Below are positions 49,054 to 57,981 of a DNA stretch of 64,000 nt, in pieces. The stretch lies in NCBI RefSeq assembly GCF_002583555.1, contig NZ_BEGX01000029.1, positions 1 to 64,000 on the forward strand, in the 5' to 3' direction. The translations under genes were made by a program, and so were the position numbers. The stretch comes from Pseudonocardia sp. N23. Lineage in GTDB: Bacteria; Actinomycetota; Actinomycetes; Mycobacteriales; Pseudonocardiaceae. The notes beneath the pieces are model-generated. The model made no database searches and was not told the DNA's origin. It worked only from the letters and a program-made list of their open reading frames with translations. Position 1 is the stretch's first letter, and every line of letters begins with the position of its first letter.

Positions 49054-50670
49054 TCAGAGTCTGCGCCGGGCGACCTTGCCGGTCGGTGTCCGGGGCAGGG
49101 CGTCGACGAACTCCACGACGGCGGGCACCTTGAACCGGGCGAGCCGCGCCCGGCAGTGCGCGACGACGTCGTCCTCGGTGAGCTCCGCGTCCCCGGCCCG
49201 GACGACGACGGCCTTGACCGCCTCGCCGCTGCGGTCGTCGGGGACGCCGACGACCGCAGCCTCCGCCACCGTGTCCAGCTCGGCGAGGACCTGCTCGACC
49301 TCACGCGGGTAGACGTTGAAGCCGTTGACGATCACCAGGTCCGACGAGCGGTCGACGAGATGGAGGTCGCCGTCGGCGTCGAGGTAACCGACGTCGGCGG
49401 TGCGGAACCACCCGTCGGCGTCGGGGCCGCCGTGCCCGTCGGGCCAGTATCCGGAGAAGAGGTGGGGGCCGCGGGTGGCGACGAGTCCGGTGTCCTCGTC
49501 GTCGGAACCGTCCTCCATCTCCTGCTCGGCGTCCTCGGGGGTGGCACGACCCGAGATCGGGACGCCCTCGATGTCGACGAGGCGCAGCTCCACCCCGGGC
49601 AACGGCGCGCCCACGGACCCCGGCTTCGCGCGCCCGCCGACGAGCGCGCTGGTCAGCACGGGCCCGCACTCGCTGAGGCCGTAGCCCTCGTACAGGTCGA
49701 GCCCGGTCGCCTCGCGGAACGCGGCGAGCCACTCGCGGGGCAGCGGCGCGCCGCCCGAGGTGCACAGCCGCACCCCGGCGAACGCGTCGCGCAGCCGGTC
49801 GGCGGGCAGGTCGAGCAGCGCCCGGTACATCGACGGCACCCCGCCGACGACGCTGATCCGCTCGTCGGCCAGCAGCGCCGTCGACTGCTCGGGGTCGAAC
49901 CGCCGGGTGAGGACGACCGTCGCGCCGGCGTGGCAGACCTGCAGCAGGCCCGCCGCCAGCCCGAAGACGTGGAACAGCGGCAGGGACAGCAGGACACGGT
50001 CGACGGGTGTGACCGGCGCGGGGCGGACGGCCCCCTGCTGCACCCGGTTCGCGAGCAGCGCCCGGTGCGACAGCATCACTCCACGCGGCGTCCCGGTGGT
50101 CCCGGACGTGTAGACGACGAGCGCGATCGCCTCGCCGCCGTGCCCCGTCTCCGGACCGTCCGCGACACGCTCGACACCCTTGCCGCTCACCGATCGTTCG
50201 CGACCGCTGCGCGCACCTCCCGCCGACGACACGTCGGGCGGCGCGAGCGACACGATCGTCGAGCGACCGTTGATCGACTCCGCGATGCGGCCATCCGAGG
50301 CCGCCACGACCACGCTCGGTGAGCAACTGGTGAGCACTGCGTCGAGCTCTCGCGGAACCGACCGGGGTGCGACGGGCACCGCGACGGCGTCGATGCGCAG
50401 CGCCCCGAACAGCGCGACGCACAGCGGCGCGCCGTTGTCGAGGGCGATGACGACACGGTCCCCGGGGCCCGCTCCGGCGGTGCGCAGGCGGTCGGCCTCG
50501 TCGTCCACGGCGGCGTCGAACTCGGCCCAGGTCAGCGACGTCCCCGCCGACACGTCGACGATCGCCGTCGCGTCCGGGGTCCGGCGCGCCGCCCGCCGGA
50601 CGAGATCGGCGAGGTGCGTCGGGGCATCGGCCCCGCCCGCTGCGAAGGCCTCGTCCTGCTGGCTCTGCAC
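49054..50670 (-). CDS. Acyl-CoA synthetase-like AMP-binding enzyme
   Basis: Adenylate-forming enzyme (538 aa). P-loop LVVYTSGTTGTPRGVMLSH (about 184), LPLFHVFGLAAGLLQV, the adenine motif YEGYGLSECGPVLTSALVGG (about 326), FRTADVGYLDADGDLHLVDRSSDL (about 429), hinge and the catalytic Lys in LPRTPTGKVARRRL at the C terminus. Two insertions are unusual: a Gly/Arg-rich loop before the P-loop (about 155-180) and the acidic run PEDAEQEMEDGSDDEDTG (about 370-388). Start GTG 50668-50670 behind GGGAG at 8-9 nt. A fatty acid is the likely substrate, but unproven. Confidence 0.85.
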   Translation of the reverse strand: MQSQQDEAFAAGGADAPTHLADLVRRAARRTPDATAIVDVSAGTSLTWAEFDAAVDDEADRLRTAGAGPGDRVVIALDNGAPLCVALFGALRIDAVAVPVAPRSVPRELDAVLTSCSPSVVVAASDGRIAESINGRSTIVSLAPPDVSSAGGARSGRERSVSGKGVERVADGPETGHGGEAIALVVYTSGTTGTPRGVMLSHRALLANRVQQGAVRPAPVTPVDRVLLSLPLFHVFGLAAGLLQVCHAGATVVLTRRFDPEQSTALLADERISVVGGVPSMYRALLDLPADRLRDAFAGVRLCTSGGAPLPREWLAAFREATGLDLYEGYGLSECGPVLTSALVGGRAKPGSVGAPLPGVELRLVDIEGVPISGRATPEDAEQEMEDGSDDEDTGLVATRGPHLFSGYWPDGHGGPDADGWFRTADVGYLDADGDLHLVDRSSDLVIVNGFNVYPREVEQVLAELDTVAEAAVVGVPDDRSGEAVKAVVVRAGDAELTEDDVVAHCRARLARFKVPAVVEFVDALPRTPTGKVARRRL

Positions 50671-50865
50671 GGCGGTTCTCCCTCGGTCTCGGGACGGTCG
50701 GAACAAGCCCCGGCGAGTGTGGCACGGGTGGCCACCGGGTCCCTCCCGGAACGGCGCAAGAGGCGACACCCAGAGTGACCATCACCACTCGACGAGGCGA
50801 GAACCGTTCACCGTAAGTAGTCGTCCGCTCACCGGATACCGGCGTGGGCGACCGGCGATGCGCCG

Positions 50866-50893
50866 TTGGGGGGCCCTCGATCGGTCGTATGCT
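50866..50893 (+). promoter_or_regulatory. Possible promoter of the sigma-factor locus
   Basis: TTGGGG (50866-50871) and TATGCT (50888-50893) are 16 bp apart, which would give a transcript starting near 50900 and including the leader ORF. This is the best-looking sigma-70-type pair in the 50671-51046 gap. Nothing else is evident upstream of it. Confidence 0.4.
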
Positions 50894-50960
50894 CCGCCGC
50901 TACAAACGACTCAACGCCGGACCGAACGGTTCGACGCGAAGACTCACCCGAGGGAGTGGC

Positions 50961-51050
50961 ATGCAGCTCGTCACCAGCGCACCGCCGGCCTCAACGCCGA
51001 GCACTGCCTGGGGGTCCGCTGCGGCCGGTGAGGCGCGCAGCGCCTCATGA
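50961..51050 (+). CDS. Possible 29-codon leader ORF of the sigma-factor gene
   Basis: ATG 50961 lies behind GAGGGAG (5 nt spacing) and encodes MQLVTSAPPASTPSTAWGSA followed by AAGEARSAS. Its TGA overlaps an ATG at 51047 as ATGA. From that ATG an open frame runs without a stop into the sigma factor. The strong ribosome binding site and the 4-bp overlap suggest a translated leader that couples to the sigma ORF. The peptide has no recognisable family, and a chance ORF is possible. Confidence 0.35.
   Translation: MQLVTSAPPASTPSTAWGSAAAGEARSAS
51030..51046 (+). promoter_or_regulatory. Hairpin directly before ATG 51047
   Basis: GAGGCGC (51030-51036) and GCGCCTC (51040-51046) form a 7-bp stem with a 3-nt loop that hides the GGTGAGG sequence in front of ATG 51047. 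Translation of the leader ORF runs through this stem and would open it. Confidence 0.4.
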
Positions 51051-51331
51051 CCCGTTCGATGCGACCGCCGCGGCTCGTCCGCGCGGACCCGGTCGGCCCC
51101 CCGGCCGCCACGGTCCCCGCGCCCTCCGTCCCGCGGCCGACCGAGCCGGACCCGGCCGGGTGCCCCGACACCCGGCCTGCCGGCGGCCCGGCCCCCATGC
51201 CCGTCCAGCGACCCGGGGACGCCCCGGCACCGCAGGGCGGCGGCGCCGGACCGGGACGCACCGTCCCGGGCGACACGACCCGGCACCCCGGGCCCGACGC
51301 CCACCCGTCGACGCAGCGGGAGGAACCTCAC

Positions 51332-51919
51332 GTGACGGCAGCCGCCGAGCTCCTCGAACCCGACGAGGACGGCGAGGGCTCGTGGGCGTTGGTGAAGGCC
51401 AGCCAGAACGGCGACACCGCGGCGTTCGGCCGCCTCTACGAGCGCTACCACGACGTCGTGTTCCGCTACATCGTGTATCGGATGGGTGATCGCGGAACCG
51501 CCGAGGACCTGACTCACGAGACGTTCCTGCGGGCACTGCGGCGCATCAACTCCGTCACCTATCAGGGTCGCGACATCGGGGCCTGGTTCGTGACGATCGC
51601 TCGCAACCTCGTGTTCGACCAGGTCAAGTCGAGCCGCTACCGCCTCGAGTCGACGACCGACAACATCGTCGACATCGCGCCCCCCACCACAGAGGGCCCC
51701 GAGCAGCTCGTCCTCGAGGGCGCCACCCGCGACGCCCTGCTCCGCGCCATCGACATGCTCAACCCCGACCAGCGCGAATGCATCATCCTGCGCTTCCTCA
51801 ACGGCCTCTCCGTCGCGGAGACCGCGGTGAAGATGGACCGCAACGAAGGTGCGGTGAAAGCCCTCCAGCACCGGGCCGTGAAACGGCTCGCGCAGCTGAT
51901 GCCGGACGGTGTCCGATGA
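51332..51919 (+). CDS. bldN: BldN-like ECF sigma factor
   Basis: ECF sigma factor (195 aa). Region 2 is WALVKASQNGDTAAFGRLYERYHDVVFRYIVYRM (about 18-51, core binding) with DLTHETFLRALRRI (-10 recognition). Region 4 is DMLNPDQRECIILRFLNGLSVAETAVKM (about 145, -35 recognition). The pattern and the downstream DUF5667 gene match BldN-RsbN. GTG 51332 has GGGAGG 8 nt upstream. A longer reading from ATG 51047 gives 290 residues with a Pro-rich N terminus of about 95 aa. Streptomyces BldN is made with an N-terminal pro-sequence, so the long form cannot be dismissed. Confidence 0.8.
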   Translation: MTAAAELLEPDEDGEGSWALVKASQNGDTAAFGRLYERYHDVVFRYIVYRMGDRGTAEDLTHETFLRALRRINSVTYQGRDIGAWFVTIARNLVFDQVKSSRYRLESTTDNIVDIAPPTTEGPEQLVLEGATRDALLRAIDMLNPDQRECIILRFLNGLSVAETAVKMDRNEGAVKALQHRAVKRLAQLMPDGVR

Positions 51920-52106
51920 CACCCTCGCCGGTGGCGCGCCATATCGCCGACGCGCCTCCCGTTGTTACAGGTTCGGCGAGTGACCCCCTCGATGCGGTGA
52001 ACGGTCTGAGCGACGTAACCACCTGCGCTTCCGCTCGTTGTGCTTGTCAACGTCGGGAAAGCGCAGCGATGTGCGACAGCGCAGGGATGCAGTGAGGACG
52101 GCCAAC

Positions 52107-53615
52107 ATGCCCGCCGGTCAGGGCAAGGACCCACAGCGGTACGCCGCATGGGGAGAGTCGGGGTCACCCCTCGGCCCACCCATGGACGACGAGTTGGAGC
52201 ACGAGCTGGCGCTGGCCGCCGCGCTCGACCGCAGCCTGCCGTCGCTCTCCCCCACGGCCGACGAGTCCGCGCGGATGAAGGCCCGGATGGAGGCCATGCT
52301 CGCGCAGCTCGGCAACGGCCCCTCTGGCCCGCCGCCGGGTGCTCGTCCCGGGCCGCCACGGGCGGCCGCGCCGACGCCGTTCCCCGGAGCGTTCCCGGAG
52401 GCCGACACCGAACGCACGATGCGCTTCGAACGCATCCGTGACGACGCCCCCGCCCCGCGTGGCGCGGCGTCCTCCGGGGTTCCGGCCCGCGACGCCGCCG
52501 ACCTGGTGGCCGACCTGGCCGCCGACGGCATCGTCGAGGACTCCGCGGACCACGCCGCCGGCACCGCCGACACCGCCGGTGCCGTGCAGGCCGAGACGGT
52601 CGACGCCCGCGCCGGCCACGCCCCCGGCGTCGCGCGCCGCCGCCGGGCCCGCCACACCCTTCCCCGCGGCTACCACGACCGGCCGGAGAACGCGAGCGGG
52701 TCGACCCGGCCCGCGCGGCCCTCGGGCCGCAAGCGGATCTCCATCGTCGCCGGCGCGGCACTGTTCGTGATGGTCGCGCTGACCGGTGGCGGCATGCTCG
52801 TCAGCCAGAACGCGCTCCCGGGCGACTCGCTCTACGGCGTCAAACGCGCCGCCGAGTCGTTCGGCTCGGTGTTCGCCTTCGGCTCCGACGCCAAGGCCCG
52901 CCGTCAGCTCGACATGGCGTCGGCCCGGCTCACCGAGATCGAGCAGCTCGCCGCCCGCGGCAGCAGCGACCCGGCCGTCCTCGCCTCCGCGATCGACGAC
53001 TTCGACAACGCCACCAGTGAGGGCTCCCGGCTCGTGCTCACCGGCGCGGAGGGCTCCAGTGCCTCCGGCCTCGGGGACCTGCACACCTGGGCCACCCAGT
53101 CCTCGGCCCGGTGGTCGTCGCTGAAGGCGGCGCTGCCCGAGCCCGACGACGCCGACCGGTCGATCGCACTCCTCGACCGGGTCGCCGACCGCTCCGCACA
53201 GATGCAGACACGGATGTCGTGCGGCGACGTGTCCGACGGCTCCGACGACCTCGGCCCGATCCCGGCGAGCGGGGTGTGCACCCCGCGCACCGAGTCCAAC
53301 GGGTCCGCGAACGGCTCGTCCCAGTCGGCCCGCGCCGGCTCGTCGCAGACGCAGAGCAACAGCGGCTCGACCCCGCAGACCGCGAGCGCCACGCCGGAGT
53401 CGGGCGCCGTCACCACCGAGAACGGTGGCAACGGGCTCCTGCCCGAACTGGGCACCGACGGCCTGCCGCTGGCGAATCCGTCGGCGTCCTCCGGCGGTCA
53501 GGGCGACGGCAGCGCGAGCACCACGACGTCGGCACCCGCACAGCGCGGGCTGCTTCCGCCCATCACGCTGCCGCCGCTGCTGCCCGGGACCTCGGGCATC
53601 ACCCTCGGCGGCTGA
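52107..53615 (+). CDS. DUF5667 membrane protein, probable RsbN-type anti-sigma factor
   Basis: About 502 residues. The cytosolic N terminus (about 27-75) holds the short helical segment LEHELALAAALDRSLPSLSP, as in RsbN-type sigma-binding regions. A disordered linker and one transmembrane helix follow (ISIVAGAALFVMVALTGGGM, about 213). Outside is the DUF5667 domain, beginning NALPGDSLYGVKRAAESF (about 236), and a Ser/Thr/Gly-rich tail. Directly downstream of the BldN-like sigma gene (187 bp gap), as rsbN is of bldN. ATG 52107 is chosen; GTG 52092 is an in-frame alternative. Confidence 0.78.
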   Translation: MPAGQGKDPQRYAAWGESGSPLGPPMDDELEHELALAAALDRSLPSLSPTADESARMKARMEAMLAQLGNGPSGPPPGARPGPPRAAAPTPFPGAFPEADTERTMRFERIRDDAPAPRGAASSGVPARDAADLVADLAADGIVEDSADHAAGTADTAGAVQAETVDARAGHAPGVARRRRARHTLPRGYHDRPENASGSTRPARPSGRKRISIVAGAALFVMVALTGGGMLVSQNALPGDSLYGVKRAAESFGSVFAFGSDAKARRQLDMASARLTEIEQLAARGSSDPAVLASAIDDFDNATSEGSRLVLTGAEGSSASGLGDLHTWATQSSARWSSLKAALPEPDDADRSIALLDRVADRSAQMQTRMSCGDVSDGSDDLGPIPASGVCTPRTESNGSANGSSQSARAGSSQTQSNSGSTPQTASATPESGAVTTENGGNGLLPELGTDGLPLANPSASSGGQGDGSASTTTSAPAQRGLLPPITLPPLLPGTSGITLGG

Positions 53616-53618
53616 TCG

Positions 53619-53640
53619 GGCCCGCCCCCTCCCGCGGGCC
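53619..53640 (+). terminator. Hairpin after the DUF5667 gene
   Basis: GGCCCGC (53619-53625) and GCGGGCC (53634-53640), a 7-bp stem with an 8-nt loop, starting 4 bp after the stop. Confidence 0.5.
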
Positions 53641-53671
53641 GTCCAGCCACCCCCGTCCAGGCACGAACGTC

Positions 53672-53708
53672 CGGCGAGGCCGTCGCGAACTCCGCGGCGG
53701 CCTCGCCG
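53672..53708 (+). terminator. Second, stronger hairpin after the DUF5667 gene
   Basis: Perfect 11-bp stem, CGGCGAGGCCG (53672-53682) and CGGCCTCGCCG (53698-53708), with a 15-nt loop. The pair of hairpins isolates the sigma locus from the next gene. Confidence 0.6.
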
Positions 53709-53830
53709 CATACCGGACGTCCTGTGCAGGCTCGTGCCGCGGCCGGTGATCGGCCCGGCCACACGTCGCGACCGGCCGACGACGCTACGCTGAGCACTGA
53801 CCGTCCATGCCGCGACCCGGAGGCGCACGA

Positions 53831-54769
53831 GTGGTTGCACAGCCTGACGCCGAGGTGGACGGCGGTCGGCCGGAGGTGGCCGGGATCGCCGAGTCGCACG
53901 CCGTGATCGACCGGGTCACCGCGCTCGATCCCGCCCGGCGCGCCGGGGAGGCCGCCGCGGCGGCCGCCGTCGCCGCCGGCACCGATCCCGATCTCGACAC
54001 CCCCACGACCGACCTCACCGCGGCCGCGTTCTTCGACGTCGACAACACGATGATGGTCGGCGCGTCGATCTTCCACTTCGCCCGCGGGCTCGCCGCCCGC
54101 AAGTTCTTCACCACCTCCGACCTGCTCGGCTTCGCCTGGCAACAGGTGAAGTTCCGGGTCGGCGGCCGCGAGACCGACGTGTCCGGCCACCGCGACACCG
54201 CGCTGTCGTTCGTCGCCGGGCGGCCCGTCGCCGAGGTCATCTCACTCGGTGAGGAGATCTACGACGAGCTGATGGCCGACCGCATCTGGTCCGGCACCCG
54301 CGCGCTCGCCCAGATGCACCTCGACGCCGGGCAGCGCGTCTGGCTGGTCACCGCCACCCCCGTCGAGCTCGCGCTGATCATCGCGCGCCGTCTCGGCCTC
54401 ACCGGCGCACTCGGGACGGTCGCCGAGAGCGTCGACGGCCACTACACGGGTCGGCTCGTCGGCGAGATCCTGCACGGCCCCGCGAAGGCCCACGCGATCC
54501 GCGCCCTCGCCGTCTCCGAGGGGCTCGACCTGCGGCGCTGCAGCGCGTACTCCGACTCCGTCAACGACGTGCCGATGCTCTCGGCCGTCGGTACCGCCGT
54601 CGCCGTCAACCCCGACTCCGAGCTGCGCGACACGGCCAAGGAGCGCGGCTGGCAGATCCGCGACTTCCGCACCGGTCGCAAGGCCGCGCGGATCGGGGTG
54701 CCGTCGGTGCTGGGGGCGGGCGCCGTCGCCGGGGCGATCGCGGCGGGCGTGGCCTACCGCAAACGCTGA
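53831..54769 (+). CDS. HAD-IB family phosphatase (SerB1-like)
   Basis: About 312 residues. Motif [21 protein letters not shown] (about 63, DxDxT), motif [17 protein letters not shown] (Thr in TAT, about 174), a lysine in [12 protein letters not shown] and motif [21 protein letters not shown] (about 238). The C terminus has a short Ala/Gly-rich hydrophobic stretch. This is the SerB-like group that includes Rv0505c. Start GTG 53831 has CGGAGG 7 nt upstream; ATG 53807 lacks one. The physiological phosphate ester is uncertain. Confidence 0.85.
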   Translation: MVAQPDAEVDGGRPEVAGIAESHAVIDRVTALDPARRAGEAAAAAAVAAGTDPDLDTPTTDLTAAAFFDVDNTMMVGASIFHFARGLAARKFFTTSDLLGFAWQQVKFRVGGRETDVSGHRDTALSFVAGRPVAEVISLGEEIYDELMADRIWSGTRALAQMHLDAGQRVWLVTATPVELALIIARRLGLTGALGTVAESVDGHYTGRLVGEILHGPAKAHAIRALAVSEGLDLRRCSAYSDSVNDVPMLSAVGTAVAVNPDSELRDTAKERGWQIRDFRTGRKAARIGVPSVLGAGAVAGAIAAGVAYRKR

Positions 54770-54784
54770 CCGGAGCCGCGCCGA

Positions 54785-56152
54785 TCAGCCGAGGAACGCG
54801 TTGCGCCGCTGCGAGAGCAGCCGGTACAGCGTGTGCTGGATGGTCTCCCGGACCTGGTCGGTCAGGTTGAACACCAGCATCGGGTCGTCGGCGTCGGCCG
54901 GGTCGTAGGCGTCCGTGCGGATCGGCTCCCCGAACTCGATGTACCACTTCGACGGCAACGGCACCGCCCCCAGTGGCCCGAGCAACGGGAACGTCGGCGT
55001 CACCGGGAAGTAGGGCGCGCCGAACAGCCGCGCCAACGGCTTGATGTCGCCGATCTTCGGATAGATCTCCTCCGCGCCCACGATCGAGCACGGGATGATG
55101 GGCACGCCCGTCCTCAGCGCTGCCGACACGAAGCCGCCGCGACCGAACCGCTGCAGCTTGTACCGGTCGCGGAACGGCTTGCCGATCCCTTTGAACCCCT
55201 CCGGCCACACGCCCACCAGCTCGCCCGACGACAGCAGCCGCTCGGCGTCCGGGCTGCAGGCCAGGGTCGCACCCTGCTTGCGGGTCAACGCCCCGACGAC
55301 GGGCAGCCGGAACACCAGGTCGGCGCCCAGCATGCGCATGTGCCGCCGTGCCGGGTGGTCGTCGTGCAGCGCGACCGCCGTCATCAGCGAGTCCAGGGGC
55401 AGCGTGCCCGAGTGGTTGGCCACCACCAGCGCGCCTCCGACGTCCGGCACGTTGTGCATGCCGATCGTCTCGACCCGGAACCACGACCGGTACAGCGGGC
55501 GCAGCGCCGGGATCAGCACGTTGTCGGTGAGGTCGGGGTCGAAGCCGAACTCGTCGACGGTGTACTCGCCGTCGAGACGGCGGCGCAGGAACGCGAACAG
55601 CCGCTCGACCGCCTCCTCCGCCGCCGAGGGGCCCTCGTCCGGTTCGCCTCCGCTGGGGTGGGCCGCCATCGCCTCCTCGACCGTCGCCGACGGCTCCGTG
55701 GCGTTGCGCGCTCGCCGTGCCTGGGTGCGCAGCGGGATGACCCGGGCCCCGCTGCCGGCGTCAGGGACGGGCGGCCGGGCGTCGGGACGCTCCGCCGCGT
55801 CGTCGGCGGGCGCGCTGCGCGCCCGCCGGGTCCGGCTCCTGTCGTCGGCCACGTTCCCGCTTCCCGCTCGCGTCCCTCCGGTCGCGTGGCTGTTGCCCCG
55901 CGCCCGTCCCGCAGTGCTGTTCCCCGCAGCCACCTTCGGCACACGGCCGGTCCCACCGGCGTCCACCGGGTTCGACGTGGGGCCGCCTCGATCATGGTCG
56001 GGAGCAGTCCCCCGCCGGGCTCGGCGCTCGGTCTTCTGCTCGACGCCACCGGCACGGGCCCTGCTCGCCCGCGGGGGCGGACCGGGCCGGCGGCGCTCGC
56101 CGGTGGGCTCGGCGTCCGCGGGGGTGCGGGGCGGCGGCACGTCGTCGCTCAT
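54785..56152 (-). CDS. Lysophospholipid-acyltransferase family protein
   Basis: A 455-residue protein. The first roughly 170 residues are disordered and Arg/Pro/Gly-rich. The acyltransferase domain shows ALVVANHSGTLPLDSLMTAV (about 241), where His and Asp are six residues apart instead of the usual H-X4-D, and VGVWPEGFKGIGKPFRDRYK (about 313), the PEG motif. This resembles the MGAT-like subgroup. ATG overlaps the stop of the epimerase gene (ATGA), as Rv0501 and Rv0502 are paired. Acceptor unknown. Confidence 0.85.
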   Translation of the reverse strand: MSDDVPPPRTPADAEPTGERRRPGPPPRASRARAGGVEQKTERRARRGTAPDHDRGGPTSNPVDAGGTGRVPKVAAGNSTAGRARGNSHATGGTRAGSGNVADDRSRTRRARSAPADDAAERPDARPPVPDAGSGARVIPLRTQARRARNATEPSATVEEAMAAHPSGGEPDEGPSAAEEAVERLFAFLRRRLDGEYTVDEFGFDPDLTDNVLIPALRPLYRSWFRVETIGMHNVPDVGGALVVANHSGTLPLDSLMTAVALHDDHPARRHMRMLGADLVFRLPVVGALTRKQGATLACSPDAERLLSSGELVGVWPEGFKGIGKPFRDRYKLQRFGRGGFVSAALRTGVPIIPCSIVGAEEIYPKIGDIKPLARLFGAPYFPVTPTFPLLGPLGAVPLPSKWYIEFGEPIRTDAYDPADADDPMLVFNLTDQVRETIQHTLYRLLSQRRNAFLG

Positions 56153-57186
56153 CCGAGAGCCTTCACCGCGGCCAGCGCACCACGCTCGACGGCGTCGACC
56201 CAGCCGTCGCCCACCACGGGCCGCAGCGCGCGGCCGCGGACGTAGTCGTCGAAGGCCTGGGTCGTGGTCCAGCGCGGCGTGAAGCCGAACTCCTCGCGCA
56301 ACCGCCGGGTGTCGACGACCCGGCCGAAGTTGAGGAACCGCATCTGTTCCGGGGAGAAGTCGACGATGCGGGCCGACCGGAACAGCTTGCCCACCGGTCC
56401 GACCGCGGGCTGCGGCACCGGCAGCGGGACCCGGCCCGCGCGGCGGATCGCCTGCGACAGCAGCAGCACCCCGTCGGCGGCGACGTTGAAGACGCCGGGC
56501 AGCTTCTCGGTGGCCGCGCGCTGCAGGACGACCAGCGCGTCCTCCTCGTGCACCAGCTGCACACGGGCGTCGTAGCCCAGGACCGTCGGGATCACCGGCA
56601 GCGCGAAGTACCGGGTCAGGACGGTCTCGATCCGCGGGCCGATGAAGTTGGCGAAGCGCAGGACCGTGACGTCGACGTCGGGGCGGCGGCGGGCGAACCC
56701 GCGCAGGTAGCCCTCGATCTCGGCGGCGTCCTTGCCGTAGCCGCCCGAGGACATCTCCTTCGGCGTCATGGCCTCGTCGAACAGTGCCGGGTCACGTGAG
56801 CTCGAGCCGTAGACGGCCGTCGTCGACTTGAGAACGACGCGCGTCACCGACGTGGCCTTCTGGCACGCGGCGAGCAGCTGCATCGTCCCGATGACGTTCA
56901 TCTCCTTCATCGCCGTGCGCCCGCCGACGCGGGCCGGGCCCGCCGAGACGGACGCGTGCACGACCGTGCTCACGGAGGTACCGGAGATGACCTTGGAGAT
57001 GAGCGGGTTACGGATGTCCGCGCGGACGAACTCGGCGCGGCCCATGCGGCGCAACAGATCTCGGGGCGGCGGGACCGTGTCCACGCCGAGCACCCTGTCG
57101 ATCGAGGGATCCGCGGCCAGCCGGGCGGCGAGATGCCCACCCAGGAAGCCACTCACACCAGTGACCAGAACGACGGAAGGTGCCAC
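56149..57186 (-). CDS. NAD-dependent epimerase/dehydratase (GalE2-like)
   Basis: Extended short-chain dehydrogenase fold (345 aa). NAD-binding VVLVTGVSGFLGGHLAARLA (about 5-24), DIRNPLISKVI, STTAVYGSS (about 120) and the active-site region SSGGYGKDAAEIEGYL, which has YxxxK (about 148-152). The C terminus sets the substrate. GTG 57184-57186 lies behind GTGAGG. It is coupled to the acyltransferase gene by a 4-bp overlap. It is the orthologue position of Rv0501, and a UDP-sugar substrate is not proven. Confidence 0.85.
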   Translation of the reverse strand: MAPSVVLVTGVSGFLGGHLAARLAADPSIDRVLGVDTVPPPRDLLRRMGRAEFVRADIRNPLISKVISGTSVSTVVHASVSAGPARVGGRTAMKEMNVIGTMQLLAACQKATSVTRVVLKSTTAVYGSSSRDPALFDEAMTPKEMSSGGYGKDAAEIEGYLRGFARRRPDVDVTVLRFANFIGPRIETVLTRYFALPVIPTVLGYDARVQLVHEEDALVVLQRAATEKLPGVFNVAADGVLLLSQAIRRAGRVPLPVPQPAVGPVGKLFRSARIVDFSPEQMRFLNFGRVVDTRRLREEFGFTPRWTTTQAFDDYVRGRALRPVVGDGWVDAVERGALAAVKALG

Positions 57187-57293
57187 GGGGCCTCACAGAA
57201 AGCATTCGGAGAGCCCCGATGCTAGACCCACCCGGCTGACTCGGGGGGAGCACTCAGGAAAAGGCTGCGTGACGGACGGGAACCGACCCGTCA

Positions 57294-57320
57294 CCGGCCG
57301 CCCGGGAACCGGGCGACCGG
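57294..57320 (-). terminator. Terminator hairpin after the bS22 gene
   Basis: CCGGCCGCCCGG (57294-57305) and CCGGGCGACCGG (57309-57320) pair over 12 bp with one mismatch and a 3-nt loop, 7 bp beyond the stop. Confidence 0.6.
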
Positions 57321-57327
57321 CGGGAGG

Positions 57328-57429
57328 TCACTTACCGAGCTTGCGACGCTGGACGCGGGTCTTGCGCAGCAGCTTGCGGTGCTTCTTCTTCGACATACGC
57401 TTGCGGCGCTTCTTGATGACCGAGCCCAT
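57328..57429 (-). CDS. Small ribosomal subunit protein bS22
   Basis: A 33-residue, extremely basic protein ([20 protein letters not shown] then [13 protein letters not shown]), the actinobacterial bS22 (AURKAIP1/COX24 family) found on the 30S subunit in mycobacteria (Rv0500B). ATG 57427-57429 has a GGAAGGA ribosome binding site 6 nt upstream. The neighbours are the same as in M. tuberculosis. Confidence 0.95.
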   Translation of the reverse strand: MGSVIKKRRKRMSKKKHRKLLRKTRVQRRKLGK

Positions 57430-57616
57430 ACGGGTTCCTTCCTGATACGACGTGCGGGGTGCACTGCGCGACGCCCAATGAGTTCCCTGGGGCCACGCCA
57501 GCCTGGCGTACCGGGGCACGCCGACATCGAGACGACCCGGAGGGCCGACGACGCTTGACGGTCATCGTACCTGCCGGGGTCCGGGGGGCGGTGCGCCGGT
57601 CGAGGCCGGTGGGTGG

Positions 57617-57829
57617 TTAGCCCGCGTCGAAGTACGCGGAGCGCAGGTACTCCTCCACGGCGCGTTTGGGCACGCGGAAGGACCTGCCGACCCTGGCGGC
57701 CGGGAGCTCACCACCGTGGACCAACCGGTACACGGTCATCTTCGACACGCGCATCATGGCAGCGACCTCGGCGACGGTCAGGAACTGCACCTGGGCCAGG
57801 TTGAGCTGCTCGGGCTGCTCGGACGGCAT
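57617..57829 (-). CDS. Helix-turn-helix (excisionase-type) DNA-binding protein
   Basis: A 70-residue protein with an Xis/MerR-like winged helix: FLTVAEVAAMMRVSKMTVYRL (about 17-37), VHGGELPAARVGRSFRVPKRAVEEYL, and the C terminus RSAYFDAG. It is the conserved neighbour of bS22 and proC (Rv0500A). Despite the family name it is chromosomal core, not a phage gene. ATG 57829 matches homologue starts; an upstream in-frame GTG exists. Target unknown. Confidence 0.9.
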   Translation of the reverse strand: MPSEQPEQLNLAQVQFLTVAEVAAMMRVSKMTVYRLVHGGELPAARVGRSFRVPKRAVEEYLRSAYFDAG

Positions 57830-57981
57830 CCGAACACCGCCTTCCGCTCGCGCACCGTCCGTGGAGGGGACGATGTACACCTGTGAGGATAGCGGTGCCG
57901 TTGTGACTGCCCCGACAGGGATGCCACCCGGGCGTGGCCTCAAGGCCCCACGTCAGGGTGACCGACGGTCCGCCGATCGGG

